From assembly GCA_014075275.1 (NCBI GenBank), contig CP046179.1:1807932-1871931 (forward strand): a DNA stretch of 64,000 bases, written 5' to 3'. Both the position numbers and the translations under genes were made by a program. This document shows, piece by piece, positions 25,720-34,620 of the stretch (position 1 is its first letter; every line of letters starts with the position of its first letter). Origin of the DNA: Boseongicola sp. Lineage in GTDB: Bacteria > Pseudomonadota > Alphaproteobacteria > Rhodobacterales > Rhodobacteraceae. A model generated the notes under the pieces. That model was given only the letters and a program-made list of their open reading frames with translations, searched no databases and was not told the DNA's origin.

Positions 25720-26322
25720 ATGCAGAATGAAATGACCGAGTTTCAAAAGATGCGCGCCGGATTGCCCTATCACAATCCCGACGCCGAGATATTTGCACTC
25801 CAGTCCGAGGCGACCCAGCAATATCTGGCTGTCAACAGAACCGAGGGCGCTGCGGATCGATCGGAAAGAGACCGTCTCCTGCGGGAGTCACTGGGATCAT
25901 TTGGCAGGAGTTTCCTGAACCCGCCTGTGCGATGGGAATACGGTAAGCACATATTCATTGGCGACACCTGTCTGATCAACACCAACTGCCTTTTCATGGA
26001 TGGTGCGGACATACGCACAGGCAATCATACTTTGATCGCCCCCAACTGCAGCCTGATCACCGCCAGCCATCCGCTGGAGTACGAAGACCGCATGACGATT
26101 GACCCCGAAACAGGGAATGCGACAGGCGGCTATGGCATCAATACGCCGATCACCATTGGAACAGGTTGCTGGATTGGTGCCGGTGCAACTATTTTGCCGG
26201 GCGTCACCATCGGCGACGGCACCACCGTTGCTGCCGGGTCAGTCGTGACCAAATCACTTCCATCTCGAGTGTTGGCGGCGGGGGTTCCGGCCAAGGTTAT
26301 CCGCGAACTGAAGCCCGGGTAA
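25720..26322 (+). CDS. Sugar O-acetyltransferase, maltose/galactoside acetyltransferase type
   Basis: A 200-residue left-handed beta-helix enzyme. The N-terminal Mac domain begins TEFQKMRAGLPYHNPDAEIF. The hexapeptide-repeat part includes GKHIFIGDTCLINTNCLFMD, NHTLIAPNCSLITASHPLEY with the catalytic His, and CWIGAGATILPGVTIGDGTT. The C-terminal VVTKSLPSRVLAAGVPAKVI completes the family (LacA/Maa/NodL). It follows the deleted SDR by 19 bases and converges with the M42 peptidase gene. The acceptor sugar is unknown. Confidence 0.92.
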   Translation: MQNEMTEFQKMRAGLPYHNPDAEIFALQSEATQQYLAVNRTEGAADRSERDRLLRESLGSFGRSFLNPPVRWEYGKHIFIGDTCLINTNCLFMDGADIRTGNHTLIAPNCSLITASHPLEYEDRMTIDPETGNATGGYGINTPITIGTGCWIGAGATILPGVTIGDGTTVAAGSVVTKSLPSRVLAAGVPAKVIRELKPG

Positions 26323-26328
26323 CGCCGT

Positions 26329-27360
26329 TTACTGAGATTTCAGATAGGCCACCAGAATGTCTCGTGCCGCTTTCAGGTCGGTCTGGTCGATCATTTCGGT
26401 CACCGTGTGGATATACCGTGTTCCGACCACTATCCCGATAGCGCGCGACCCTGCTGCAGCCTGCTGAGCAGCGGCACCGTCTTGACCTCCCGCCCGTAAC
26501 ATCGTGCGCTGATAGGGGATCTTCTTCTTCTCGGCCAAAGCTGCAATATCCGCCACCAACCCCTTGTCGGCGATGTAAGAGCCGTCGCGAATGTGCAGCC
26601 CAAAGCCTTTGCCCTGAACCGTCGTCCGATCCTGTTCGGGAACACCTGGTGTATCGCAACTTAGCGTGGTGTCGACGCCAATACCGATATCCGGTTTCAC
26701 TGAATACGAGGCCGTTCGAGCCCCGCGAAGGCCGACTTCTTCCTGCGAAGTGAACACGATGTGAACCTCGGCGTTGGTTTTGGCCTTGCCCAATCCCCGC
26801 GCCGTTTCGATCCCCAGCCAGCACGCGACCCGGTTGTCCAACGCTTTGGACACAAACTTGTCGCCCATTTCCAGAAACGGCTCGTCCATAACGACCATGT
26901 CGCCGATATTCACATGATCTTTGGCAGCATCGCCAAGACCCAAATCGACGATGAACTCGTGCGGCTGCGGGATGCGCTTACGATCTTCGGCGGATGCAAT
27001 ATGCACGGGGCGCCCGGCCGGGTTCATGACCCCCTTCAAATCGCCTTCTTCAGTGCAAACCATCACTCGACGCGAGAACAGATTGCGTGGATCAAAACCA
27101 CCCACCGGCTGAACATAAAGAAAGCCTTTCTCGGTGATGTGGCTGACCATAAAGCCGATTTCGTCCATGTGGCACAACAACATGATCCGCTGCGGGTCCT
27201 TGCCTTTGCCTTTGCGCACGCAATGCAGCGACCCCATCGGGTCTTGACGCACTTCGTCAAACAGCCCCTCAACCTCGGACAAAATCAGATCGCGCACGCG
27301 CTCTTCATGTCCTGGTACGCCGGGTGTCTCGCAAAGACGTTTCAGCAATTCGGTGTTCAT
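26329..27360 (-). CDS. M42 family metallopeptidase (FrvX/PepA-like aminopeptidase)
   Basis: Cytoplasmic, probably tetrahedral-oligomer aminopeptidase with two metal ions, 343 residues. Metal and catalytic residues appear in order: LLCHMDEIGFMVSH (His, Asp), DNRVACWLGIETA (Asp), FTSQEEVGLRGARTA (Glu pair), GIGVDTTLSCDTPG (Asp) and TRYIHTVTEMID (His). These are the family positions. Peptide scavenging is the usual role. It is divergent from the caspase-like gene. Confidence 0.93.
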   Translation of the reverse strand: MNTELLKRLCETPGVPGHEERVRDLILSEVEGLFDEVRQDPMGSLHCVRKGKGKDPQRIMLLCHMDEIGFMVSHITEKGFLYVQPVGGFDPRNLFSRRVMVCTEEGDLKGVMNPAGRPVHIASAEDRKRIPQPHEFIVDLGLGDAAKDHVNIGDMVVMDEPFLEMGDKFVSKALDNRVACWLGIETARGLGKAKTNAEVHIVFTSQEEVGLRGARTASYSVKPDIGIGVDTTLSCDTPGVPEQDRTTVQGKGFGLHIRDGSYIADKGLVADIAALAEKKKIPYQRTMLRAGGQDGAAAQQAAAGSRAIGIVVGTRYIHTVTEMIDQTDLKAARDILVAYLKSQ

Positions 27361-27503
27361 TTAAGGACGCTCCAGATGGAAATGTTTTGCCGCATAATGG
27401 CCGCCCAGACAGCAGGTGCAAGGGCAGAGCACGCAATTGCCCGTGCGTCAGGCTTTGCGACAATGGCGACTCGCACTAGGCTACCTGCCAAACAGGAGGA
27501 CTA

Positions 27504-29174
27504 GTGTTGCGTATCGTATCTGTAATGGCCATTGTCACATTAACCGTGTCGCCAACCGCTTGGGCGCAGGACATCAGCTTGATCATCGGTAACGAGGATT
27601 ACGCCAACATCAGCGATGTAAGGCGCGCTGACGAGGTGACATCTGCCGTGCGGGTTTTGAACGAGGCTGGTTTGCAAACCATCGCTCTTTCGGATGCCTC
27701 GGCCGAGGAAATTCAACAGGCCATGTCCAGCTTTGGTCAGATGGCCAACACTGCGGAACGTCAGTTGGTCGTTCTCTCCGGTCGCTTTGTGCATTCCCAG
27801 ACCGAGACCTATTTCCTGCCCGCAGACTTTGAGGCGCAACCTCTGGCCACAGTTTCCAGTAGTGCACTGCCTCTGTCAGTGATCCTGGCATATCTGGCTT
27901 CGACGCAAGGCCATTCGATCCTGGCCATAGCGACCGACGATGAAGACGGCGCATTTGGACCGCATCTTACTTTCGGTACGGGACAGATCGATTTGCCACA
28001 AGGTGTAACGATGCTGCGAGGCGCTCCACGAAATCTGGCAAGGTTCATCAGGGGCACATTGGCCGAACCAGGGGCAAACATCGCAGAGGCTGCAGCCAGC
28101 GCACGGATCAGCGTTTCTGGCTATCTTGCTTCTGATCAGAGCTTTTTGGACATGCCGCCGCCCGAGCAGGCCGTCGCAGAAGCGCCAGCCGTTCCGACGG
28201 ATCAGCGAATACAGGATTTGCGAGCCTGGCGCAGCGCCGATTCTGCCAACACGCCAGGGGCCTATCAGACCTACATCGACGAATTCCCAAATGGAGAGTT
28301 TGTGCGGATGGCCGAAAACCGCCTTCAAGCCCTGACCGACACACCTGAATTGCGCGCCGAGCGCACCGAGCAGGCTCTTGACCTTGATCGCGATCAACGA
28401 CGCGAAATACAGCGGGACTTGTCCCTGCTTGACTACAACACCCGTGGCATCGACGGCATCTTCGGGCGCGGCACCCGCGCCGCCGTCAAAAGCTGGCAGG
28501 AAGCCAATGGTTTCGAAGCCAGTGGTTTTCTAAGTGGCGATCAGATCACCCGACTTGATGCTCAGGCCGAGCGGCGCGCAGCCGAACTTGAAGCCGAAGC
28601 CGAGCGGCGACGCGAAGAGCAATTGGCGCGCGACAGCGCATTTTGGTCCGAAACCGGGGCAGTAGGGGACGAGGCTGGTTACCGGCTTTATCTTGAACGG
28701 TTCCCAGACGGCGAATTTGCCGAGGTCGCCCGCGCCAGACTGGACGAGATCGAACGGCAGAAACGCGCGGAAACCGACGCAAGAGATCGCCAACTTTGGG
28801 ATGAGGCAAGCGCACAAAACACGATCGAGTCCTATCGCGATTACCTGGATATTGCCCCTAATGGTGCCTTTCGCGAAGTTGCGGTCGAACGCATAAACGC
28901 ACTGGAAAAAGCGGCGCGCGAGGCGGACGCCAATTCTCAGGCGGCGCGTGAAGAACAGGCTTTGAACCTTAACACAACCACCCGGCGGGTCAGTGAAGGT
29001 CGTTTGGACAGGCTCAATCTGAAACCTGGCCGCGTTGACGGCACGTTTGACGACGATACCCGGCGTGCCATTCGTCGGTATCAGGCCGCGCGCAACCGAC
29101 CAGAAACAGGCTTCCTGAACGAAGCACTGGTTATCCAGTTGCTCGCTGATTCAGTCCGGTCAATTTTCCAATAA
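27504..29174 (+). CDS. Secreted caspase-fold pseudoenzyme with peptidoglycan-binding domains
   Basis: 556 residues from GTG 27504 (TTG 27507 also possible; AGGAGGA upstream). Signal peptide ends near AWA-QD. Residues ~24-200 follow the C14 caspase-like layout (SLIIGNEDYANI, VVLSGR, TYFLPADF). The catalytic His of the SGHG motif is Arg94, the Cys position reads ATDDEDG, and the whole protein has no cysteine, so proteolysis is excluded. Then come three Y-x2-Y-x4-P-[ND]-G-x-F repeats (254-274, 393-413, 444-464) and two peptidoglycan-binding-like domains (~297-350 and ~492-548), separated by a charged coiled coil (352-375). Likely periplasmic envelope protein; function unknown. Confidence 0.8.
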   Translation: MLRIVSVMAIVTLTVSPTAWAQDISLIIGNEDYANISDVRRADEVTSAVRVLNEAGLQTIALSDASAEEIQQAMSSFGQMANTAERQLVVLSGRFVHSQTETYFLPADFEAQPLATVSSSALPLSVILAYLASTQGHSILAIATDDEDGAFGPHLTFGTGQIDLPQGVTMLRGAPRNLARFIRGTLAEPGANIAEAAASARISVSGYLASDQSFLDMPPPEQAVAEAPAVPTDQRIQDLRAWRSADSANTPGAYQTYIDEFPNGEFVRMAENRLQALTDTPELRAERTEQALDLDRDQRREIQRDLSLLDYNTRGIDGIFGRGTRAAVKSWQEANGFEASGFLSGDQITRLDAQAERRAAELEAEAERRREEQLARDSAFWSETGAVGDEAGYRLYLERFPDGEFAEVARARLDEIERQKRAETDARDRQLWDEASAQNTIESYRDYLDIAPNGAFREVAVERINALEKAAREADANSQAAREEQALNLNTTTRRVSEGRLDRLNLKPGRVDGTFDDDTRRAIRRYQAARNRPETGFLNEALVIQLLADSVRSIFQ

Positions 29175-29186
29175 GCTGAGCAGGCC

Positions 29187-29753
29187 CTACTTCGGAGGTT
29201 TTCCCATTTTCATAAGCTGGGCCTGCATTGCTGCCAGCTGGGCGCGGATGTCGTCAAGATCGATGCCACTACTCTCTTTGTCGTCGCCTTCCTCGTCCTT
29301 TTCAGGTGCGCCACCGGCCCAAGGCGCGCCAAAGCCGCCGGTCATTGCCTTCATAAACGCCTCTTGCTGGGCTTTCATTGCGTCGAACCCTGGCATCCCG
29401 GTCATCGGACCTGAAACATTTTCCATGACTTTTGATTGACCGTCGCGAAGCATCTCAAAGCTCATCGCAAGGAATTGCGGAACAACAGATTGCGCCTGCG
29501 TCGTGTATGATCGCACAAGATCCGTCAGCACGTCGGTTGGCAGAACATTCTCGCCCCGGCTTTCGTGCTCGGCAATGATTTGCAGCAAATACTGGCGTGT
29601 TAAATCATCGCCGGATTTTAGATCGACAATCTGCACTTCACGGCCGTCGCGAATGAACCCTGCTATATCGTCCAGCGTCACATAGTCAGACGTCTCTGTA
29701 TTATACAGACGGCGACTCGCATATCGCTTGATCAGAAGCGGTTCCCCAGCCAT
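29187..29753 (-). CDS. phaR: Polyhydroxyalkanoate synthesis repressor PhaR
   Basis: DNA-binding regulator that senses PHB granules and represses phasin and its own gene. The N-terminal PHB/PHA DNA-binding domain is clear (IKRYASRRLYNTETSDYVTL, DIAGFIRDGREVQIVDLKSG), followed by a PHB accumulation domain (DVLTDLVRSYTTQAQSVVPQ) and a flexible Met/Gln/Asp-rich tail, 188 residues in all. Two overlapping CTGC-N3-GCAG sites lie about 20 bases upstream of its start, which supports autoregulation. Confidence 0.94.
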   Translation of the reverse strand: MAGEPLLIKRYASRRLYNTETSDYVTLDDIAGFIRDGREVQIVDLKSGDDLTRQYLLQIIAEHESRGENVLPTDVLTDLVRSYTTQAQSVVPQFLAMSFEMLRDGQSKVMENVSGPMTGMPGFDAMKAQQEAFMKAMTGGFGAPWAGGAPEKDEEGDDKESSGIDLDDIRAQLAAMQAQLMKMGKPPK

Positions 29754-29771
29754 GTCATCCTCCTCGGTGGT

Positions 29772-29787
29772 CTGCGCTGCAGTGCAG
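29772..29787. promoter_or_regulatory. Putative PhaR operator: two overlapping CTGC-N3-GCAG sites
   Basis: CTGCGCTGCAGTGCAG contains CTGC-GCT-GCAG (29772-29782) and CTGC-AGT-GCAG (29777-29787). Published work on Rhodobacter PhaR gives CTGC-N3/4-GCAG as its target. The site is 19 bases upstream of the phaR start, so PhaR would block its own transcription or initiation. The assignment rests on motif match and position. Confidence 0.7.
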
Positions 29788-29956
29788 CTTACGCCGCAGG
29801 TGCGAAAAAGAAAGCGAAATCTGTAAGTTTCTCCGAACGATACTCGGCGCCTCCAAAGATTAATATGACAACTATATTGTCAAAAATACTTATTTCTGGT
29901 GATCTCGTCGGGCCTGATCAACCTTGCAATTAACCAGAATATGCAGACCAATTCAC

Positions 29957-29987
29957 AAAAAAACCCGGCCAGTTACGGCCGGGTTTT
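29957..29987 (-). terminator. Terminator of the ATP synthase F0 operon
   Basis: Inverted repeat AACCCGGCC-agttac-GGCCGGGTT. On the minus strand the stem is followed by a run of seven T (from the A-tract at 29957-29963), 24 bases after the atpF stop. A strong intrinsic terminator for the F0 operon. Confidence 0.88.
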
Positions 29988-30010
29988 GACTGTTTCAAAC
30001 GAACCGAAAC

Positions 30011-30568
30011 TTAGTGAAGTTTGGTCTTTACCGTTTCAATCGCCTCGTCGATCAGAGCGTTGGCGCGATCGTCTTTCATGTCTTTGGCAATTACTTCGCT
30101 AGCCGAAGCAACAGCAATCCGGATCGCTTCGTCGCGAACCTGACGAACCGCTGCAGCTTCTGCCGACCCAATTTGATCGGCGGCAGCTTGGACGCGCCGC
30201 TCAATCGACTTGACCAGATCAGCTTTCGCTTGCTCAGCGGCATCCGCAGCGCCTTGCTTGGCAGCCGCAACGATGCGATCAGCCTGCTCCTGAACTTCCA
30301 ACTGCTTGCGTTCGAAACTAGCCAGCAAAGTCTGGGCTTCTTCGCGCAGCGCGCGGGCTTCGTCCAGTTCCGCCTGAATGCCCTCGGCGCGCTTGTCCAG
30401 CAAGCCACCCAGCAGGCCGGGCACTTTGTAGTAGAACAAGACACCAACGAACAACAGGAACGCGATGGTGACGACAAAGTCCGTGTTCGCCAGCGAGAAG
30501 AACACGTCGCCAGCGGCCATGGCAGGCGTGGCTGCGACCAGGGCGATAAGTGTGAAAATACGTGTCAT
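30011..30568 (-). CDS. atpF: ATP synthase F0 subunit b
   Basis: Peripheral stalk subunit linking F0 to F1. 185 residues: a leading hydrophobic stretch (IFTLIALVAATPAMAAG, perhaps a processed signal), the membrane anchor FVVTIAFLLFVGVLFYYKVP, then a long Ala/Glu/Lys-rich helix from LLDKRAEGIQAELDEA to the C-terminus (ETVKTKLH). It is the last gene of the operon and is paired with b' as in photosynthetic-type and alphaproteobacterial enzymes. Confidence 0.95.
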   Translation of the reverse strand: MTRIFTLIALVAATPAMAAGDVFFSLANTDFVVTIAFLLFVGVLFYYKVPGLLGGLLDKRAEGIQAELDEARALREEAQTLLASFERKQLEVQEQADRIVAAAKQGAADAAEQAKADLVKSIERRVQAAADQIGSAEAAAVRQVRDEAIRIAVASASEVIAKDMKDDRANALIDEAIETVKTKLH

Positions 30569-30573
30569 GGCAC

Positions 30574-31110
30574 TTACCCCTTTGTCCGTGTGTCAACTGC
30601 GGCGGCAATTGTGGATGCATCCACATCAACACCCATCGCCGACACCACAGCTTCGGCAGTGTCTTTGGCGACGTCACGCACAGCTTGCGCAGCACCATCG
30701 CGGATTTCTGCGATACGCGATTCGCTTTCGGAAGTGCGCGCGGCAATCTCGGCGTCTGCCTTTTGCATCGCAACTTCAACCTCGGCCTGAACCTCGGCTT
30801 TCGCTTCACCAGCAATGCGGCTTGCTTCGGCACGGGCATCGGCCAGCGCTTTTTCGTAAGCGGCTTCGGCCTCAGCAGCCTTTTGCTTCAGCTCTTCAGC
30901 AGCAGCGATATCATTGGTGATCGTGCCCTGGCGTTCCGCCAGAACCGATGCAATCCGTGGCAGCGCGATGCGCGACAGCACGAAATAGATGGCAACCAAC
31001 GTCACCAGAAGCCAGAATATCTGGTTCGGAAACGTGGAAAAGTCCAACTGCGGCATGCCAGGGGCTTCTGCAGCGGCTCCGTGTGCGGCGTCTGTTGTTT
31101 CTGTCGCCAT
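30574..31110 (-). CDS. atpG: ATP synthase F0 subunit b'
   Basis: Second stalk subunit, forming a heterodimer with b. The start ATG at 31110 has GGAGG eight bases upstream (the open frame reaches 31170 but lacks homology). 178 residues: short N-terminal tail, anchor [20 protein letters not shown], then the coiled helix [20 protein letters not shown] onward. Also called atpX or atpF2. Five bases separate it from atpF. Confidence 0.94.
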   Translation of the reverse strand: MATETTDAAHGAAAEAPGMPQLDFSTFPNQIFWLLVTLVAIYFVLSRIALPRIASVLAERQGTITNDIAAAEELKQKAAEAEAAYEKALADARAEASRIAGEAKAEVQAEVEVAMQKADAEIAARTSESESRIAEIRDGAAQAVRDVAKDTAEAVVSAMGVDVDASTIAAAVDTRTKG

Positions 31111-31194
31111 AGCGACCTCCTCAAACCTTGATCGGACTACCCCGGTCGCCGGGATATCCCAGGCGACCAAGGCACGTAAGGAACGTTGAAGGTC

Positions 31195-31431
31195 TTAAAC
31201 GGCGAACATCAGCAGAAGCGCAACGAGGAACGAGAAGATCCCCAGCGCTTCCGAGAACGCGATACCGATGAACATAGTCGCTGTCTGACCGCCAGCGGCG
31301 GATGGGTTGCGCAATGCACCCGACAGGAAGTTGCCAACAACGTGGCCCACACCGACGGCTGCGCCGCCCATACCAGTACATGCAAGACCGGCACCGATGT
31401 AAGCACCCATTTGTACGACGTCACCTTCCAT
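31195..31431 (-). CDS. atpE: ATP synthase F0 subunit c
   Basis: Proteolipid of the rotor ring, 78 residues in two membrane helices: [20 protein letters not shown] and [20 protein letters not shown]. The polar loop RNPSA is canonical. The proton-carrying acid is the Glu in AFSEALG, as in other alphaproteobacteria. Confidence 0.97.
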   Translation of the reverse strand: MEGDVVQMGAYIGAGLACTGMGGAAVGVGHVVGNFLSGALRNPSAAGGQTATMFIGIAFSEALGIFSFLVALLLMFAV

Positions 31432-31472
31432 AGCGAATTCTCCTTACGTTGGAATTAGGTGTTAGATTGATC

Positions 31473-32228
31473 TTAGTGGTGTGGATGCAGCGCATCCTTC
31501 AGATACACACACGTCAGAATTGCGAAAACGTAGGCCTGGATAAATGACACCAGAACCTCCAATGCGTAGATTGCTGTGATGGCAGCGATTGACAGCGGCG
31601 CGATGGCGATCAGTGCAGCGAATGCCGCGAACACTTTGATCACCGCGTGGCCTGCCATCATGTTACCGGCAAGACGAATGGAATGGCTGACCGGGCGCAC
31701 GAAGTAGGAAATCACTTCGATCAGCGCCAGAATAGGCCGCAGCACCAACGGGGCCGAGCTAATCCAGAAGACGCTCAGGAACCCAAGGCCATGTTTGTAA
31801 AAGCCCAGCAAGGTCACCGTCAGGAACACCGCCATGGCCATAACCGCTGTGACAGCGATGTGGCTGGTGGTGGTAAAGCTCATCGGCAGTAGGCCAAGGA
31901 AGTTGGCGAAGACGATGAACAGGAACAGCGTCATGATATATGGGAAATACCGCACGCCGTCTTTTCCGGCGACGTCTTCAACCATCTTATAAATAAAGCC
32001 ATAGGCCAGCTCAGCGACCGACTGCATTCTGCTTGGCACGATGGCGCGACCGCGTGTGCCCAGAACCATCAGTGCGAAAATAGCCAGAACCGAAAGACCC
32101 ATCCAAAGCGTCACGTTCGTGGGGGTATACCAACTGATGGCACCATCACCGAACAATGGCTTCACGATGAACTGATCCATCGGGTGGAAAACAAGACCGC
32201 CTTCTTCGCCGTGTGCTTCGTCCGCCAC
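31473..32228 (-). CDS. atpB: ATP synthase F0 subunit a
   Basis: Stator proton-channel subunit, 251 residues with about six membrane helices. The essential arginine is in [20 protein letters not shown]. Also diagnostic are the N-terminal [12 protein letters not shown] and the C-terminal [20 protein letters not shown]. It follows atpI by one base and precedes atpE by 41 bases. Confidence 0.96.
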   Translation of the reverse strand: MADEAHGEEGGLVFHPMDQFIVKPLFGDGAISWYTPTNVTLWMGLSVLAIFALMVLGTRGRAIVPSRMQSVAELAYGFIYKMVEDVAGKDGVRYFPYIMTLFLFIVFANFLGLLPMSFTTTSHIAVTAVMAMAVFLTVTLLGFYKHGLGFLSVFWISSAPLVLRPILALIEVISYFVRPVSHSIRLAGNMMAGHAVIKVFAAFAALIAIAPLSIAAITAIYALEVLVSFIQAYVFAILTCVYLKDALHPHH

Positions 32229-32229
32229 T

Positions 32230-32571
32230 TTAGTCCCTTTCCGTCTCAGCCGTCGCCGCGTTGGCTTCGGCCTCTTTCTGCATCTCTTTCGCAGTTCGCA
32301 TCATCGTCCGAATGCCCGCCGCAAATCCTAATAGCGTGAACACGATCATCAGGAACGGTTGAGTTCCGAAAAGCGCATCCAGCCCAAATCCCATGCCAAA
32401 GCCGATCCCCAGCCCTGCAACAAGTTCGATCACCATCCGCCAGGCATGTTGCACTTGCGTATAGTGGTCGTCCAAATGGGCCGGTGGCTGTTCCACAACT
32501 CGCTTTTCAGCAAGTTTGCTTTCCAGTGCCTCAAGCCGTGCCATTCGATCATCTTGATCTTTGTCGGCCAT
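32230..32571 (-). CDS. atpI: ATP synthase assembly protein AtpI
   Basis: 113-residue membrane protein at the head of the F0 operon. The start ATG at 32571 ([19 protein letters not shown]) is preferred; upstream in-frame codons are less conserved. It has a charged N-terminal helix and two membrane spans ([20 protein letters not shown] and [18 protein letters not shown]) with the glycine-zipper pattern of AtpI. In other bacteria it helps c-ring assembly. The tail is Ala/Glu-rich. Confidence 0.88.
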   Translation of the reverse strand: MADKDQDDRMARLEALESKLAEKRVVEQPPAHLDDHYTQVQHAWRMVIELVAGLGIGFGMGFGLDALFGTQPFLMIVFTLLGFAAGIRTMMRTAKEMQKEAEANAATAETERD

Positions 32572-32707
32572 GGCTAACGTCCCCATGAGAAGTTGCGTTG
32601 GAATTACGGATTTATGGCCCAAGAGTCAACTTGGGCCAAGTCCATCTAAGCGTCTGATAAATATTAATTAAAACGACACGTTCATATTGCCGCAGGTTAC
32701 ACCTTAT

Positions 32708-33139
32708 TCAACCGATTGGTTTACCTTCCCGCACAACGAATACGGAAACCTGAGAATGTTCGGCAAGATGTGCGCCATGTGATCCCGTCAGAAAGTCGCC
32801 AAAGGTGGGTACATGAGACGCGACAACCACAAGATCGGCTTTGGTTAGATCGACCGCAATCAACAAGAGCTCATCCAAATCCGTTGCCTGTTCGTCCGAG
32901 GCAAGCGCTTGAGGATTGACCGGTACGTGAAACCTGGTCGCGACCTCGGCGCTAAAGTTCTCCAGTTGCTGAAGCCGATCGGCGGAAATTTTCCCGTACT
33001 GTCCGGGTTCTGCGGCACCCACATGTACAAGGTGAAGGGAACCGCCACCATGTTTTGTGTGCATAGCTGCAAGTTCGATGGCTTTTCCCAGTTGCTCCAG
33101 GTGATTGAGGTCCACAGGGACCATTACGTTTTTGAACAT
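32708..33139 (-). CDS. Universal stress protein, UspA family
   Basis: 143 residues with the single Usp domain: MFKNVMVPVDLNHLEQLGKA at the start, a central LHLVHVGAAEPGQYG, and the C-terminal phosphate-binding region ADLVVVASHVPTFGDFLTGS with HLAEHSQVSVFVVR. The G-x2-G-x9-G pattern of ATP-binding Usps is only partly present (TGSHGAHLAEHSQVSVFV), so ATP binding is plausible but unsure. Monocistronic, downstream of the F0 operon promoter. Confidence 0.92.
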   Translation of the reverse strand: MFKNVMVPVDLNHLEQLGKAIELAAMHTKHGGGSLHLVHVGAAEPGQYGKISADRLQQLENFSAEVATRFHVPVNPQALASDEQATDLDELLLIAVDLTKADLVVVASHVPTFGDFLTGSHGAHLAEHSQVSVFVVREGKPIG

Positions 33140-33247
33140 GTCGCCCTCCTTTTCGCTGGTATTTTACCGGCACCAGGATGCTTCGTCGTTGAGGCAGATC
33201 AAATGGAATTGGCACTTCGTTGTTCGCAACCTAGCCGTCGCCGCCTT

Positions 33248-34144
33248 CTAAGCGACGTTCCGACGCTTTCGGCCAATTCGAAAGACACGTCCGTCAATGC
33301 ACAACAGCCCGACAAAGAGAATCCCCATGCCTATCAGCTGCACCGGCAATAGCTCTTCTGACAAAAAGACAACGCCCAACCAGATCGACGAAATCGGCGC
33401 TATCAGAGTTATTGTCGAGGCTGTGGTCCCACCAACGCGCGGGATCAGCCAGAACAGGACAATGAACGCTGCCGACGTCAGAACAAATCCGATTGCCGCC
33501 AGGCTTGCCCATGTTTCCACGCGCTTGATGACCGGCATGCCTTCCAGCCCCAAGGCCAAGGGCGCAAGCAATAATGTCCCAAATAGCAGCGACCACGCGG
33601 TCATCGTGGTTCGACTGACATCATTCAGATAACGTATTAAATTCAAAGCGATACCATAACACGCCGGTGCGGATATCGTTGCAATCATTGCGATAGGATT
33701 GGATTCACCCCGCCCGTCAAACTCGGGCCACAGAACAACAACCATCCCCAGAAATCCCATAGTCACACCGGCAGATTTCGCCCAGGTTGCCCGCTCTCCG
33801 CCTGGCCAAACCTGGCTGATAAGCACCACCAGAATGGGTGTCATGGCATTAACGATACCAGCTGCGCTCGAAGTGATAAATTGCTGTGCGTAGGGATAGA
33901 TCGACAGCGGTAGAGTATATTGAAACAGCCCGAATATGGCCAGCATTCCGGCCATATTCCACGAGATCAAAACCTTCTCACCCCGAACAGCCAACCAAAC
34001 CCAACACCCCAGTGCGCCAAAGGAAATGCGTCCAAGCGACGTCGTAAACGGCCCCAATTCTCGCAGCAGAATTTCGTTGAAGAAGAACGAAGCTCCCCAA
34101 CCCATTCCAAGTATAAATATCAGCACCCAATACCGGTAAGGCAT
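33248..34144 (-). CDS. EamA/DMT family transporter
   Basis: Inner-membrane exporter of the drug/metabolite superfamily, 298 residues, ten predicted helices in two EamA repeats. Repeat 1 includes ILGMGWGASFFFNEILLREL and repeat 2 begins near MTAWSLLFGTLLLAPLALGL. The second ends with the proline-containing SSIWLGVVFLSEELLPVQLI. The ATG at 34144 has GGGAAATGAC upstream. Substrate unknown; amino acids and metabolites are typical. Confidence 0.9.
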   Translation of the reverse strand: MPYRYWVLIFILGMGWGASFFFNEILLRELGPFTTSLGRISFGALGCWVWLAVRGEKVLISWNMAGMLAIFGLFQYTLPLSIYPYAQQFITSSAAGIVNAMTPILVVLISQVWPGGERATWAKSAGVTMGFLGMVVVLWPEFDGRGESNPIAMIATISAPACYGIALNLIRYLNDVSRTTMTAWSLLFGTLLLAPLALGLEGMPVIKRVETWASLAAIGFVLTSAAFIVLFWLIPRVGGTTASTITLIAPISSIWLGVVFLSEELLPVQLIGMGILFVGLLCIDGRVFRIGRKRRNVA

Positions 34145-34278
34145 GTCATTTCCCAACTGAATCGCGGCACTCTATCGCTAATTTAAATCCAGGTGTCATT
34201 CCGATTTATGATTAAACGCATCACGATCACTGACCTGATGGCTTGACCTTTGTGGCGCGGGCCAGCTACGGCCATTAG

Positions 34279-34620
34279 GTGACCAATAGCAAACCTCTCG
34301 ATACGGTCTTCTCGGCCCTTGCCGACCCGACCCGGCGACGCATCCTTGAGATGTTGTTGGAAGACGATATGGCCGTCACCGATGTTGCCGAACCGTTCGA
34401 GATGTCTTTGGCTGCCATCTCGAAACACCTGACAATCCTCACACGCGCCGGACTTATTCTTCAGGAGAAGCGCGGGCGCGTTAAATGGTGCAAACTCGAC
34501 CCTGACGCCCTGCGTGCCGCAAGTGTCTGGATGCAAGGGTTTGGTCAATTCGAGGCAGTGGACTTGGATGCTTTCGAAGCGTTCCTGTCTCAGGAATTGG
34601 ATGAGACCGACGAAGCCTGA
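34279..34620 (+). CDS. ArsR family winged-helix regulator
   Basis: 113-residue repressor-type protein. The domain begins FSALADPTRRRILEMLLEDD; the recognition helix is EMSLAAISKHLTILTRAGLI with wing QEKRGRVKWCKLDPDAL. The metal-binding CxC of arsenic sensors is absent, so it is in the SdpR/self-repressor-like subgroup that senses other signals. GTG start at 34279. Its 3' end overlaps the convergent EamA gene by 31 bases. It is divergent from the other EamA gene, a likely target. Confidence 0.9.
   Translation: MTNSKPLDTVFSALADPTRRRILEMLLEDDMAVTDVAEPFEMSLAAISKHLTILTRAGLILQEKRGRVKWCKLDPDALRAASVWMQGFGQFEAVDLDAFEAFLSQELDETDEA

Noticed and set aside
26761..27504. 247-codon plus-strand frame opposite the M42 peptidase
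   Set aside because: Antisense to a gene with all metal-binding residues intact.
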